A stretch of DNA of 64,000 bases from Rivularia sp. PCC 7116 (GCF_000316665.1 NC_019678.1:5022001-5086000); one strand, 5' to 3'; counted from the stretch's first letter, positions 9,344-18,742 are shown. The notes: generated by a model not told the origin, from the letters alone. Translations and numbers: made by a program.

Positions 9344-10351
9344 ATGCGAACATTAGTAGTTGGCGATATTCATGGTTGTTATCAGGAACTTATTGAACTA
9401 TTAGCCAAAGCCAAAATTACCGAATCAGATTGTTTGGTATCGCTGGGAGACATTGTAGATAGGGGCGCTGATTCGGTGAAGGTATATGATTTTCTCAGAA
9501 ATCGTCCCAATACCATCGTGTTGATGGGCAATCACGAGCGCAAACACTTACGCAACACCCTTTCCTACTCTCAAGAAATCGTTAAACTGCAATTTGGCGA
9601 TCGCTACGAAGAATTTCTAGAATGGGTAAGTAATTTACCCTATTACCACGAAACCGCAGAAGCAATTTTGGTTCATGCTGCCGTAGAAAATGGTATCCCA
9701 ATCCAGAAGCAAAGGGAAGAAGTTTTATGCGGTTGTACTGCTGGTGAAAAGCATTTATCAAAACGCTACGGAGATACATATTGGAGCGAATTATATACTG
9801 GCGAAAAACCAGTAATTTTTGGTCATCATGTTGTCGGCGATAATCCGTTAATAGTTGCAGGAAAAGTTTACGGTATTGATACCGCCGCTTGTCATGGTGC
9901 AAGATTAACCGGATTAATTTTACCCAGCTTTGAAATTGTGCAGGTACAAGCTGCGAAAGATTATTGGCGTGAAGAAATTCCTAAGTGGCAATTACCCGTG
10001 ATGATGGCTAAACCTTGGAATACTTATAAATGGGACAAAATCAAAGCTATTTGCAGCGATAGGGATTCGCGGAATCCGGAATTATCCAATTTTATGGTTA
10101 AGAAAGAGCAATGGATGAATAATTTACTAGCTCTTGCTCCCCAAATAACTACAAAGGTAGAAGAAAAATTAGCTGAATTAATTTCCCTTTACGGTGCCGA
10201 TAACTTTAAAAAACAAGCTCGGAATTATAGTTATGCCACTCTTCTATATAAAGCAAATTCTAGCGGACTTGACAAAGATTTTCTCAAGCAAACTTTACGA
10301 ACACCTTCGGAATGGTTGCAGGTAATGAAGGAGTTAGGAGTTAAGAGTTAG
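9344..10351 (+). CDS. Metallophosphoesterase, PPP-type serine/threonine phosphatase-like
   Basis: 335 residues. The N-terminal half carries the canonical two-metal motifs: GDIHG (Asp8, His10), GDIVDRG (Asp36, Asp39, Arg40) and GNHE (Asn63, His64), then VHAAV and GHHVV for the remaining ligands. This matches PrpA/ApaH-like phosphatases acting on phosphoproteins or dinucleoside polyphosphates (family knowledge). The C-terminal 120 residues are a poorly recognised extension. The last codons (KELGVKS) are encoded by a GGAGTTA-type heptamer tract that contains the stop codon, which suggests the original C-terminus was altered by repeat expansion. Confidence 0.85.
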   Translation: MRTLVVGDIHGCYQELIELLAKAKITESDCLVSLGDIVDRGADSVKVYDFLRNRPNTIVLMGNHERKHLRNTLSYSQEIVKLQFGDRYEEFLEWVSNLPYYHETAEAILVHAAVENGIPIQKQREEVLCGCTAGEKHLSKRYGDTYWSELYTGEKPVIFGHHVVGDNPLIVAGKVYGIDTAACHGARLTGLILPSFEIVQVQAAKDYWREEIPKWQLPVMMAKPWNTYKWDKIKAICSDRDSRNPELSNFMVKKEQWMNNLLALAPQITTKVEEKLAELISLYGADNFKKQARNYSYATLLYKANSSGLDKDFLKQTLRTPSEWLQVMKELGVKS

Positions 10352-10531
10352 TGCTTTATCCCATAGAATATAGTGGGCTTGTAGTTGGGCGTTAGCCCTT
10401 CTTGAGGATATTTGAACTCAACCACAAAAACTAAGTAATTCTCTACAAAAATAAAAATAAGTGAATTTTCTCAGGTGGAATGTATAACAAAGCAATTACA
10501 TTTGAGAAACATCGAAATTCATGCTGGGCTA

Positions 10532-11173
10532 ATGTTAATCCGAATCTTTTTGGTTTCTTTGATTTCTTTGATACTTGTTAGCTGTCAATCAAAAGAACAA
10601 GAAAAACCAATTAATAATCTTGTTACTCCTAATCAAAGCGAAAAGCCCAATTCACAAGACTCCAAAATTGCTACCGGAAATACTAACCCGCTTAATCATT
10701 CTGGTAATTTTATGACTCTAACACCAACAGGACAAACGAATGCTCTCGATAATCCTCTCTACAAAATTAGTCTATATGTTGATGGAAAGTTCGTGGATAG
10801 CTTGATTGGTGTATCGGGAAGAAAATTTACGCAAACCAGAAACCGCCACCAAAGCGGAACTGAGGCTCCCTTACCAGATGGAAAATATACTGTTGCTACC
10901 TCTACAATTCCAGGTGCGATCGCTGAAGCAGGAGAGCATTTTTTAGCAATACAGCCTAAATTTAAAACTGGACGTTCAGCTTTAGGTTTTCATGTAGATC
11001 CATCTTTTGAAAAAAATAATGGGGAAGATGGTACGGCAGGATGTATTGGATTAACCAATAAAGAAGATTTAGATAAGCTATTGAGCTATGTTGCAAGCTA
11101 TCAACCAAAATTTCTCGATGTCAAAATTTTAGATAATACTAACGGTAATTTAGCAAGCAAAGGTGAAGGTTAA
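10532..11173 (+). CDS. L,D-transpeptidase-like (YkuD-type) lipoprotein
   Basis: 213 residues from ATG 10532; an in-frame GTG at 10475 adds 19 residues that would mask the signal. The start gives a lipoprotein signal, hydrophobic core then LILVSC with Cys18 as the lipidation site. After a Ser/Asn-rich linker comes a YkuD-like core: LYKISLYVDGKFV, PLPDGKYTV, His154 in GFHVDP and the nucleophile Cys171 in GTAGCIGL. Such enzymes make 3-3 crosslinks in peptidoglycan or attach proteins to it; the GTAGC signature differs from the common SHGC, so the exact reaction is uncertain. Likely located at the periplasmic side of the membrane. Confidence 0.75.
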   Translation: MLIRIFLVSLISLILVSCQSKEQEKPINNLVTPNQSEKPNSQDSKIATGNTNPLNHSGNFMTLTPTGQTNALDNPLYKISLYVDGKFVDSLIGVSGRKFTQTRNRHQSGTEAPLPDGKYTVATSTIPGAIAEAGEHFLAIQPKFKTGRSALGFHVDPSFEKNNGEDGTAGCIGLTNKEDLDKLLSYVASYQPKFLDVKILDNTNGNLASKGEG

Positions 11174-11320
11174 TCTTTGAAAGAGTTTAATTATAGGAAG
11201 TAATAAATAGCGAGTATAAATGAATGTTAACCTAAGAGTAAATGTATTCTGAAAGACTTTAATAATGTTTTTCACTTACATATTATTGAAACGGTTTATT
11301 TATGTTAGGTAAAAAAACTT

Positions 11321-11728
11321 ATGCGAGAAAAACTACGTTTATCTCTAAGCGAAATCGCTAAGGAAGATGTGACTCAAAACGAACGAGAAGCAATCATTGA
11401 ACTAATGATGATGGTAATGTATAGCGATAAAACCCTTAAGCTAACTGAAGATGAAGCAATTAAAGAATATGCAAGCAGTATAGAATGGGAATCACCTTTA
11501 TCTTTAGAATTTTATTTTGCTAAAGTTACGCCAAAAATTAGAACTGCTTTATCAAATGATGAGAAAATGCATGTTTTCTTAAAAGATATCAATAGTCGTA
11601 TTGAAACTGAAGTTGTCAAAGCTCAGGTTCTATTAGTCTGTAATGATTTAGCAATGGCTGATGCAGAATTTTCTGCGGAAGAGAAAGATTTGTTAAAAAA
11701 CATTTCTCAGGTTTTTCAAATTAATTAG
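11321..11728 (+). CDS. TerB-like (tellurite resistance TerB fold) protein
   Basis: 135 residues, all helical. Two pseudo-repeats resemble the TerB/COG4103 fold: ELMMMVMYSDKTLKLTEDE near residue 25 and CNDLAMADAEFSAEEKDLL near residue 108, each an acidic loop followed by E..L. TerB-fold proteins bind metal and occur with stress and defence systems (family knowledge), but this one stands alone, so no resistance phenotype should be assumed. Confidence 0.65.
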   Translation: MREKLRLSLSEIAKEDVTQNEREAIIELMMMVMYSDKTLKLTEDEAIKEYASSIEWESPLSLEFYFAKVTPKIRTALSNDEKMHVFLKDINSRIETEVVKAQVLLVCNDLAMADAEFSAEEKDLLKNISQVFQIN

Positions 11729-11795
11729 GGAAAATAAGTAAGTCGGCAGAAAAAACAGAACTATATAACAAAATGTAAACTACCCTTAAACCCTT

Positions 11796-11882
11796 ATTCC
11801 CACTGCCGACTGCCGACTGCCTTGCCCTAATTACAATTTTCAACGCCAACCTACTTAGTCAGGAGTTAGGAGTTAGGAATTT
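11796..11882. repeat. Short heptamer repeats (GCCGACT and GGAGTTA types)
   Basis: Tandem CTGCCGA units around 11800-11822, then AGTCAGGAGTTAGGAGTTAGG around 11860-11880. These are two of the heptamer families seen throughout the window and lie between the TerB-like and CADD-like genes. Confidence 0.6.
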
Positions 11883-11965
11883 ATTTATTCCATTTGCTCC
11901 TTACTCCCTCAATAATTACGAATATTTAAACGGACACAATATAAACAAGAGTCATAAAGTACAAG

Positions 11966-12736
11966 CTAAATAAGTTTACGTTTTTTCAAAGTGCCATCCA
12001 AATTAAAAACAGGAAAATATTCTATATCAACCCAAGAATGTAACATCGCAGCCCAAAGAGTAATTCCCTCTAAAGCCTTCGCAATTAACTGTCTCCCTCG
12101 TAAAGACTGAGGATCTACAGGCTCAATATAGTCCATGCCCATAATACTATGATGTTCGTCCGCTTCCACATGAATATCAAAGTATGAATCCCCTGCACCA
12201 AGTTCATGCATTTTCGGTGCGACTGCTTTAAAAAAGTCATTTGAACAGCGCTCAATTCCGCTATTTATAGTCACTAGCCATTTAGCTCTATCCTGCTCTA
12301 TGGCTAATTGATAAGCCAGATTAACGCAAGCATTAGTCTCTGGTGTAGGAATTATCTCTTCTATTTCTTGCGAATTATTTAATAGATTGTACTTGAGCAT
12401 CCAATCCATCAACATTTGATGGTGATCTGCTTCACCATAAGCATGTTTAGCGTAGAATGGCATCATGTGATTTTCAGACATTGGGGTGTTCCCAAGCATT
12501 AATCCCATCACTTTCGGAAAAGTTGCAGAGTGATAATATAACTGTAGTGCCACTGGTTTAAACTCTGATGGAGAATGGATTTGTGCTACCCAATCAAAAA
12601 ATGGCATTTGTTTCACTGCTTCGCTAGCACGAAAAATTGGTTCAGTTATCCATGCGTGTTTAATTCTTATCTTATCTATTTCAGCCGCATTTATAGCTTC
12701 GTAAGTTGGTGCATCTGCATACATCATATTTGACAT
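11966..12736 (-). CDS. Haem-oxygenase/TenA-fold protein (CADD/DUF3865-like)
   Basis: 256 residues from the ATG at 12736, which has a GGAAGT ribosome-binding site; longer in-frame starts up to 12799 lack one. It is an all-helical protein with His/Glu-rich segments typical of the di-iron or cofactor-binding TenA/PqqC/CADD fold: ENHMMPFYAKHAYGEADHH and HVEADEHHSIMGMD. It resembles cyanobacterial DUF3865 proteins, related to the chlamydial CADD family, for which redox roles are proposed (family knowledge). Its substrate is unknown. It is monocistronic, with about 1 kb of non-coding DNA upstream. Confidence 0.72.
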   Translation of the reverse strand: MSNMMYADAPTYEAINAAEIDKIRIKHAWITEPIFRASEAVKQMPFFDWVAQIHSPSEFKPVALQLYYHSATFPKVMGLMLGNTPMSENHMMPFYAKHAYGEADHHQMLMDWMLKYNLLNNSQEIEEIIPTPETNACVNLAYQLAIEQDRAKWLVTINSGIERCSNDFFKAVAPKMHELGAGDSYFDIHVEADEHHSIMGMDYIEPVDPQSLRGRQLIAKALEGITLWAAMLHSWVDIEYFPVFNLDGTLKKRKLI

Positions 12737-13811
12737 GATTACTTCCTTTAAAAAAGAGATTGATGAGAGAGTCATTTTCGATTCAAATAACCAGAGCAAA
12801 GAGCTTTAGACTCAAAGGATAGCTTTGGCTATAGTTTTAGTGAATTTGGCTAACAGAGATGCAAGATGGCAAATCCAAATAATTAAAAGCAGCCGCAAAA
12901 ATTTCGTCCGATAATAAATTCAGAGGCAAAAATAACTATTGATAATTTCGCAATTACAGATAAGACAACACTTACTTCTTCCACTTGGAAAGGTTACTTA
13001 AAGGAGCGGTGTCTTTTTTAAGGAATCACAAAAACAGGTATAAATAAGTCTGTTAGTAGAGTTATTCCTCTAAAGTCTTCAATGAGATTTTTTCTGTAAT
13101 TAAATCAATAAAAATGCCTAAAACAAGGTCATTTACATCATTTTTATTGAAAATAGGTAAACGAAAAATTCCTTGAACTGATACTCAAAATTCAAAGCGA
13201 GCTAGTCTTTTTGCTCAATTTGAATGTAGTATAAACAACTCTTGGCTTTAGGTATTATTAAATATTTTCTTTATATTTTCAATAAGTAATTTTACTTAAT
13301 TATTATTTTTTAGTAGTTTATATTTTACTGAATTAAAACTGAGTAGTAATTATAACTATAATCTTATGACTAAACTGATTAATCACTTGTGCTCTAAGAA
13401 TGTTATTTTACCAACTTATTCGCTTTTATATTAATAATCAGACATTGAAAATCAACTTGTTTAACTAAAATAAATAAAACTTTGCCAAAACATATTAATA
13501 AGTAATATTACTGGGTTAGCAATAAATGATGACTCTATAAAAGTATGATTTTTTAATCAATAAGCATTCAAAATATTCTCAAATACCTTAAAAAATCAAT
13601 GTTTCTCAAAAAGTAATAAATAATACTTAACTATGAATAATTAAGTAGCTTAAGACTTATATATCAAAAGGTAGGTTACATTTACACCGTATCGTGATTT
13701 ACAAAAAGACTATTAACGATAACAGCGATCGCTATATAAAATATAATTAAATTTAATTTACAGTATTTTTAAATAAAGACGTTGCAATGCGGCGCAACGT
13801 CTCTAAATTAC
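12737..13811. other. Long AT-rich intergenic region
   Basis: Just over 1 kb of very AT-rich DNA upstream of the CADD-like gene and downstream of the EF-G gene. I found no credible ORF, tRNA or conserved RNA. The only structures are one HIP1 octamer near 13724 and the inverted repeat at 13777-13802. Confidence 0.5.
13777..13802. repeat. Inverted repeat next to the EF-G stop codon
   Basis: Arms AGACGTTGC and GCAACGTCT enclose a short GC-rich loop, 10 bases beyond the EF-G stop codon on its downstream side. It may act as terminator. It resembles the palindromes at 16026 and 40581. Confidence 0.6.
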
Positions 13812-15833
13812 TTACGCTTTCCGATAACAATCAAACTGCATTGAAAATGTAGCCATACCGGAAGTTAAAGAACGCAAGTTACCGGAATATCCAAACATTT
13901 GCGTTAGTGGTACTTCAGCACGGATAATTGAATATCCTTGCATTGTTTGAGAACCCAACAGCAACCCCCTTCTTGAAGATAAATCTCCTTGAACTCTTCC
14001 CAAAAATTCATCTGGTGTCTCCACTTCAACTGACATAATCGGTTCGAGAAGATGAGGTTTCGCTTTCATAAAAGCTTGAGTGAATGCTTGCTGAGCAGCC
14101 ATTCTAAAAGCAAATTCGGAAGAATCAACCATGTGATGGGAACCGTTTTCTAAAACAATTCTTACTCCCATCACCGGATATCCTTCTAACATTCCCAAAT
14201 TCATCGCTTCGAGAAAACCTTTCTCTAATCCCCCAATATATTCTTTAGGAATCGCACCACCAAAGACTTTATTCTCAAATACAAACTGTTCTTCACAAGG
14301 CTCAATATACCCCACAACGTGAGCGTATTGACCGGGACCGCTAGTTTGTTTTTTCAATTTATAATCAAAGGTAGCTCTTTGCGAAATAGCTTCTCGATAA
14401 GATACTTTGGGTTTACCGACTGCAATATCTAAATAATATTCCCGCTTCATCCGCTCGATGTAAATTTCTAGGTGCAGTTCACCCATACCGGAAATCAATG
14501 TTTCATTTGACTCCTCATCTACATTTACGCGAAAGGTAGGATCTTCTTTTTGAAAGCGATTTAAAGCTTTGGAAATTTTATCCAAATCCTGATTTTTATT
14601 AACTTCAATCGCCAAAGTAATTACAGGCTCGGGTACGAATATATTTTCTAAAGATACTCGTATTTCTGACGAACAGAATGTATCGCCGGAAGCACATTCA
14701 ACACCCAAAAGCGCCACAATATCCCCCGCAACAGCTTGTTTTATTTCTTCCCGCTTATTGGCGTGCATTCTTAATAATCTACCAACCTGCACCTTTTCCC
14801 CAGTACGGGAATTATAAATAGTGTCACCTTGGTTGAGAATACCCGAATAAACGCGGATATAAGTTAATTGTCCGAAAGACTCCACCGTCAATTTAAACGC
14901 TAAAGCAACCAAAGGTGCATCCAAATTCAAATTAATGTTTACAGATTCACCAGTCTCAAAAACTGTTGCGTTAACGAAATCTTTATCCACAGGAGAAGGT
15001 AAATATAGAGAAACAGCATCCAATAAATTCTGTACTCCCTTATTCTTAAAAGCCGAACCTATAAGTACGGGGACAAGCTCTAAATTCAAAGTTGCTTCGC
15101 GGATAGTTTTCCAAATCAACTCTTGAGAAACTTCTTCACCCTCTACTAATTTCCCCGTCATCTCTTCAGAAAACAAAGAAAGAGTATCAAGCATTTTTTC
15201 TCGTGCAGCTTCCGCTTCTTGCTTCAACTCATCGGCAATCTTTCGTTTAACCCAAATTTCGCCATTTTTACCTTCATAAAAATGAGCCTCCATTGCGATT
15301 AAATCGACAACCCCTTCAAACTGACTTTCAGCACCGATAGGATATTGCAACAACAATGCATTCAAATCCAAAGAATCATGCATTGCTTCCACAACTTTAA
15401 ACGGATTCGCACCAGTTCGATCCATCTTGTTGATAAACGCTATACGAGGTACGCTATAACGCTTCATCTGTCTATCAACAGTAATCGACTGAGACTGCAC
15501 ACCAGCAACAGCACAAAGCACCATTACAGCACCATCGAGTACGCGCAAAGCCCGCTCGACTTCAATCGTAAAATCGATGTGTCCCGGAGTATCAATTAAA
15601 TTTATCTGTGTATCTTGCCATTGACAGCTAGTAGCAGCCGAAGAGATGGTGATACCATGTTCCTTCTCCAAATCATCGAAGTCCATAGTGGCACCCTTAC
15701 CACCTCCTCGTACTTCCTCAATTGCATGGATTCTACCCGTATAGAAGAGAATGCGCTCGCTCAATGTCGTCTTTCCAGAGTCGATGTGAGCAGATATACC
15801 GATATTTCGGATGCGCGTTCGGGGAACAACCAT
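13812..15833 (-). CDS. fusA: Elongation factor G paralogue, mitochondrial/spirochaete EF-G1-like
   Basis: 673 residues with all EF-G domains: P-loop AHIDSGKTTL (Lys21), switch region EKEHGITISSA, IDTPGHID, NKMD, then domains II-V ending in GMATFSMQFDCY. It is a translational GTPase for ribosome translocation or recycling. The P-loop AHIDSGKTT and the order RNIGISAHIDSGKTTL are typical of mitochondrial EF-G1 and spirochaete-type EF-G1 rather than of housekeeping bacterial EF-G (usually AHIDAGKTT). No rpsL, rpsG or tuf genes accompany it, so this is likely a second EF-G, not the str-operon copy. The start MVVPRTRIRN is the only sensible ATG. Confidence 0.92.
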   Translation of the reverse strand: MVVPRTRIRNIGISAHIDSGKTTLSERILFYTGRIHAIEEVRGGGKGATMDFDDLEKEHGITISSAATSCQWQDTQINLIDTPGHIDFTIEVERALRVLDGAVMVLCAVAGVQSQSITVDRQMKRYSVPRIAFINKMDRTGANPFKVVEAMHDSLDLNALLLQYPIGAESQFEGVVDLIAMEAHFYEGKNGEIWVKRKIADELKQEAEAAREKMLDTLSLFSEEMTGKLVEGEEVSQELIWKTIREATLNLELVPVLIGSAFKNKGVQNLLDAVSLYLPSPVDKDFVNATVFETGESVNINLNLDAPLVALAFKLTVESFGQLTYIRVYSGILNQGDTIYNSRTGEKVQVGRLLRMHANKREEIKQAVAGDIVALLGVECASGDTFCSSEIRVSLENIFVPEPVITLAIEVNKNQDLDKISKALNRFQKEDPTFRVNVDEESNETLISGMGELHLEIYIERMKREYYLDIAVGKPKVSYREAISQRATFDYKLKKQTSGPGQYAHVVGYIEPCEEQFVFENKVFGGAIPKEYIGGLEKGFLEAMNLGMLEGYPVMGVRIVLENGSHHMVDSSEFAFRMAAQQAFTQAFMKAKPHLLEPIMSVEVETPDEFLGRVQGDLSSRRGLLLGSQTMQGYSIIRAEVPLTQMFGYSGNLRSLTSGMATFSMQFDCYRKA

Positions 15834-16215
15834 GATATTTTTCCTAATTTAATAAATGTTGTACATCTTTCCAAACCTCTCTCCTTCGAGAAGAGAGGCT
15901 TTGAAAAGGGAAGGAGTCGCAAAAGTCCTTATATTACAGTTATACTACATTTTTGATATAAGTCAATAGATTTTGGATGGAATCGGTCAAAATTCCTATA
16001 TTTGGTCATACCTACAACTAATGTAGAGACGTAGCACTGCTACGTCTCCCCGTATTGTGATGAGTATCCAGAATTTTGTGAAATGGATTATTTGATTTTT
16101 GTTAGGAAGCTAATGAAAAAACGCAGAGAGAAGAAGTTATAGAGGTATGGTAATTTTATAGCGAGAAGTGAGTAGTTGTATTAATCTACAGAGTTAATCA
16201 AAAATCTAAAATCGC
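15834..16215. other. Intergenic region with two palindromes
   Basis: It holds the promoter region of the EF-G gene. A hairpin with CCTCTCT arms lies at 15876-15898, and the 23-bp palindrome lies at 16026-16048. No gene was seen. Confidence 0.5.
16026..16048. repeat. Dispersed 23-bp palindrome, copy 1
   Basis: Perfect inverted repeat with 11-bp arms (GAGACGTAGCA) and a one-base centre, preceded by TGTA and followed by CCC. The same sequence occurs at 40581-40603 in the opposite orientation and, with one change, at 60762-60784. Confidence 0.75.
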
Positions 16216-16821
16216 ATGACTGGGCAAATTAATGACAGCTTAATATATCAAGGACGAGATTTTAGTATTGTGGCTGTGGATGGTAGAGAATTATTTAATC
16301 CCCAGCAATACGGTATCACTCCCGGAGTTGGTACGACTGCTTGCGGTCGGGGTTATTATTGCAGTTATGAAATTACAGATAATTCTTTGCAGTTAAAGCA
16401 GTTAATTGTATCTATTTATTCCGAACCTTTAGATAGAATTAGAATCAAACATGGGAAGAAAGAAATGCAAAACTTATTCGGAATCGTACCCAGCACAAAA
16501 CCGAATTCAATTTCTCAAATTGTTTCTAGTCATTGCGCTACATATAATGAAGTTTACGCACCAATTAAATTTACAGGTAATTTATTAATCGCTAGAGATT
16601 TTATTCGCAGTTTATACGTTCATATGGGATTTCAAGCCGCTTATAAATATAAAGAAGTTTACGAATTAGTTTTTGATAAAGGTTTTTTAAATCAAAGTAT
16701 AAATCGCTCTGAAGAAATGGCTATAATTCGAGATAAAATTATTTTGCTTTCCGAAAAGTCTGATAATTGGAAGCTTGATATTAATTGGAAGCTTGTGTGG
16801 AAGGGAAAAAATAGGATTTAA
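16216..16821 (+). CDS. Protein of unknown function
   Basis: 201 residues, soluble, with no signal or membrane segment. The N-terminal region (DSLIYQGRDFSIVAVDGREL ... GRGYYCSYEI) and the middle (APIKFTGNLLIARDFIRSLYVHMGFQ) look like an ordered domain, with repeated Tyr/Lys-rich helices at the C-terminus. It may belong to an uncharacterised family found in cyanobacteria and other bacteria, but I cannot name it. It stands 125 bases upstream of the sulfotransferase gene. Confidence 0.65.
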   Translation: MTGQINDSLIYQGRDFSIVAVDGRELFNPQQYGITPGVGTTACGRGYYCSYEITDNSLQLKQLIVSIYSEPLDRIRIKHGKKEMQNLFGIVPSTKPNSISQIVSSHCATYNEVYAPIKFTGNLLIARDFIRSLYVHMGFQAAYKYKEVYELVFDKGFLNQSINRSEEMAIIRDKIILLSEKSDNWKLDINWKLVWKGKNRI

Positions 16822-16946
16822 AATTATATTCAAGATTTCATACGTACATATTTAATATTGTAAATTAATCTAATTTTCCTCGATTAAAGATATTATTGTT
16901 ATAAATCACTGTGCGGCAAATCTGTTTATTTAAGGAGTTAAAAGTA

Positions 16947-17927
16947 ATGGAAAACCAAGAACTGTCCCTTATTCCACGAATTAACTGTGTACCCCGTTCG
17001 TTTGATTCAAATGCGCCAGTAAATTTCTATACTCCGCCTTTTATTACAAAGAGTGGAATGCAAAACGTATTTAACCATTTTGTTAATAGAGATAGTGATA
17101 TTTATGTCGCAACTTATCCAAAGTCTGGCACAACTTGGACTATATCAATAATTGAGCATTTAATAAATAAAGTTCCCCCGAAAGGTATTTCAACTGGTGC
17201 TAGTACAGCAGAAGCTTGTTTGTGGTTAGATCGGGCTGCAAGTGTAGAAAACTGGCGTTCAACGTTTTCTCAATTGGAAAAGATGAAATCTCCAAGGTTT
17301 TTTAAATCCCATGCCAGTGTAGGTTTAATTAAACAACCTGCAAGAATAATTCAATGTATAAGACATCCTCTAGATACTTTTGTTTCTGCATGGCATCATA
17401 CTAGAGGGAAAAAGCATCTTTTCTATTATAACGGGTCTTGGAGTCATTTCTTTTCAGAAATAGTATTACAAAGTAAATATGAAGGTGGTGATTGGTTTGA
17501 TTATCACGAGGAATTTTTGCAAGCATCTAAAGCAGGGAAAATTGATGCATTATTTTTAAGGTATGAGGATATGAAAAAAGATAATGCTATTTCAGCTATA
17601 CATAAACTTGCTGAGTTTATTGGAGTTGAATCTTATGACGCTGAAGAAATTTCGAGAGCAACTGATTTTAAGAGTATGAAACAAAAATCAATTACTGAGG
17701 GACATATTGATACTGAGGGAGAATTATCTGATGTTTTAGTTTCTCGCGAAGTTGGTGATAAGAATAATCCATCTAAAGCTCATATACGTAAAGGGATGGT
17801 TGGGGATTGGGTTAATTATTTAAGCGATGATGAGTTAGTTATGTGGAGAGATTATGTAAATAAAAAGAAAGATTATTGTCCTCATGTTGTTGATTTCTTT
17901 TCTTTAGATGATTTGCTTTGTAACTAA
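16947..17927 (+). CDS. PAPS-dependent sulfotransferase
   Basis: 326 residues from ATG 16947, placed 9 bases after an AAGGAG site; a GTG at 16911 is in frame but upstream of that site. The 5'-phosphosulfate loop is YPKSGTTW (Lys59), the likely catalytic His122 is in FFKSHAS, the 3'-phosphate motif is RHPLDTFVSAW (Arg139, Ser147), and RKGMVGDWVNY closes the binding site. This is the cytosolic aryl/alkyl sulfotransferase family, which transfers sulfate from PAPS to hydroxyl groups. The acceptor cannot be predicted; there is no adjacent polyketide, carotenoid or sugar gene. It is relatively unusual in cyanobacterial genomes. Confidence 0.88.
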   Translation: MENQELSLIPRINCVPRSFDSNAPVNFYTPPFITKSGMQNVFNHFVNRDSDIYVATYPKSGTTWTISIIEHLINKVPPKGISTGASTAEACLWLDRAASVENWRSTFSQLEKMKSPRFFKSHASVGLIKQPARIIQCIRHPLDTFVSAWHHTRGKKHLFYYNGSWSHFFSEIVLQSKYEGGDWFDYHEEFLQASKAGKIDALFLRYEDMKKDNAISAIHKLAEFIGVESYDAEEISRATDFKSMKQKSITEGHIDTEGELSDVLVSREVGDKNNPSKAHIRKGMVGDWVNYLSDDELVMWRDYVNKKKDYCPHVVDFFSLDDLLCN

Positions 17928-17989
17928 ATATAAATAGATAGAAAAAGTATTTAAATAGCTCCTTAACTACTCCACAAAAAATAATTCTC

Positions 17990-18196
17990 TATAATCTCTT
18001 TCCTCTGCGTCCTTTGCGCGCCACTTGCTACAAGTCGGCGGCAGTCCCCTCAACGGAGGGAACCTCCGCACAGGGCTGCCTTGGGAACCCGCCCAACGCA
18101 GTGGCTTGTCTCTGCGGTTTTTTATTTGTAATTTTTTGCTTTTCACTTATAAAGTGACTCTGATGGTGCGTTACGCAGAGCGTACACACCCTACAA
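17990..18196. repeat. Nested repeat region (small inserted element plus hairpin repeat)
   Basis: A widespread CTCTGCGTCCTTTGCG-type tract is interrupted at about 18017-18108 by a GC-rich segment bounded by GCCACTTGC and GCAGTGGC, imperfect inverted ends, with internal GGCGG/CCGCC pairing. The tract resumes with TCTCTGCGGTTTTTT. Next to it (18165-18194) is a GGTGCGTTACG-type repeat also found at 28747. No gene is convincing here. Confidence 0.5.
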
Positions 18197-18697
18197 TTAC
18201 AATTGATTTAAAATTCGTTGATAAATCTGATAATTATCCTTACCAAAACAACAGAAAATAACTTTTAGCTGAGAATTTTTGTTTTTCAATTCTTCCGAAC
18301 AAGTTTTCACCGCAATTTCAGCAGCTTTATCTTTAGGATAACCATAAATACCGGTGCTAATACAAGGAAAAGCCAATGATTCAAACTTTCGCTCAATAGC
18401 AATTTGTAATGATTTACGATAGCAATTCGCTAAAAGTTCTGGCTCTCCATTGTTACCACCTTGCCAAACTGGCCCGACTGTATGAATAATAAAATTTGCG
18501 GGTAAATTATATCCTTTAGTTAATTTCGCATCACCAGTTTTACATCCTCCTAAAGAACGACATTCCATAACAAGTTCTTTTCCTGCTGCTCTATGAATTG
18601 CTCCATCAACACCACTACCACCGAGTAAACTCGTATTGGCAGCATTAACTATGGCATTCACTTCTAACTTGGTAATGTCGTTTAAAATAACTTCCAT
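18197..18697 (-). CDS. Macrodomain protein, O-acetyl-ADP-ribose deacetylase type
   Basis: 166 residues from the ATG at 18697; a TTG two codons upstream lies partly in the repeat. It is a complete single macrodomain: INGDITKLEVNAIVNAANTSL-like loop (here NDITKLEVDAIV-type), GGSGVDGAIHRAAG for the ADP-ribose loop, and ISTGIYGYPKDKAA near residue 120. YmdB-like enzymes remove acetyl groups from O-acetyl-ADP-ribose or ADP-ribose from acidic residues (family knowledge). Start and ribosome-binding region abut a six-copy CAATTAC array separating it from the acyltransferase gene. Confidence 0.9.
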   Translation of the reverse strand: MEVILNDITKLEVNAIVNAANTSLLGGSGVDGAIHRAAGKELVMECRSLGGCKTGDAKLTKGYNLPANFIIHTVGPVWQGGNNGEPELLANCYRKSLQIAIERKFESLAFPCISTGIYGYPKDKAAEIAVKTCSEELKNKNSQLKVIFCCFGKDNYQIYQRILNQL

Positions 18698-18700
18698 ATC

Positions 18701-18742
18701 CAATTACCAATTACCAATTACCAATTACCAATTACCAATTAC
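18701..18742. repeat. Heptamer array, six copies of CAATTAC
   Basis: Six perfect tandem copies of CAATTAC fill the entire gap between two same-strand genes. The last unit contains the stop codon of the acyltransferase (18739-18741), and the first unit ends 3 bases before the macrodomain start codon. Confidence 0.9.

Noticed and set aside
11321-11728. Tellurite-resistance operon
   Set aside because: Only one TerB-like gene is present, with no TerC, TerD or TerY neighbours.
15345-15956. Plus-strand frames opposite the EF-G gene
   Set aside because: Shadows of a strongly conserved minus-strand gene.
18025-18261. 78-codon plus-strand frame
   Set aside because: It consists of nested repeat DNA and overlaps the macrodomain gene end; protein content is not natural.
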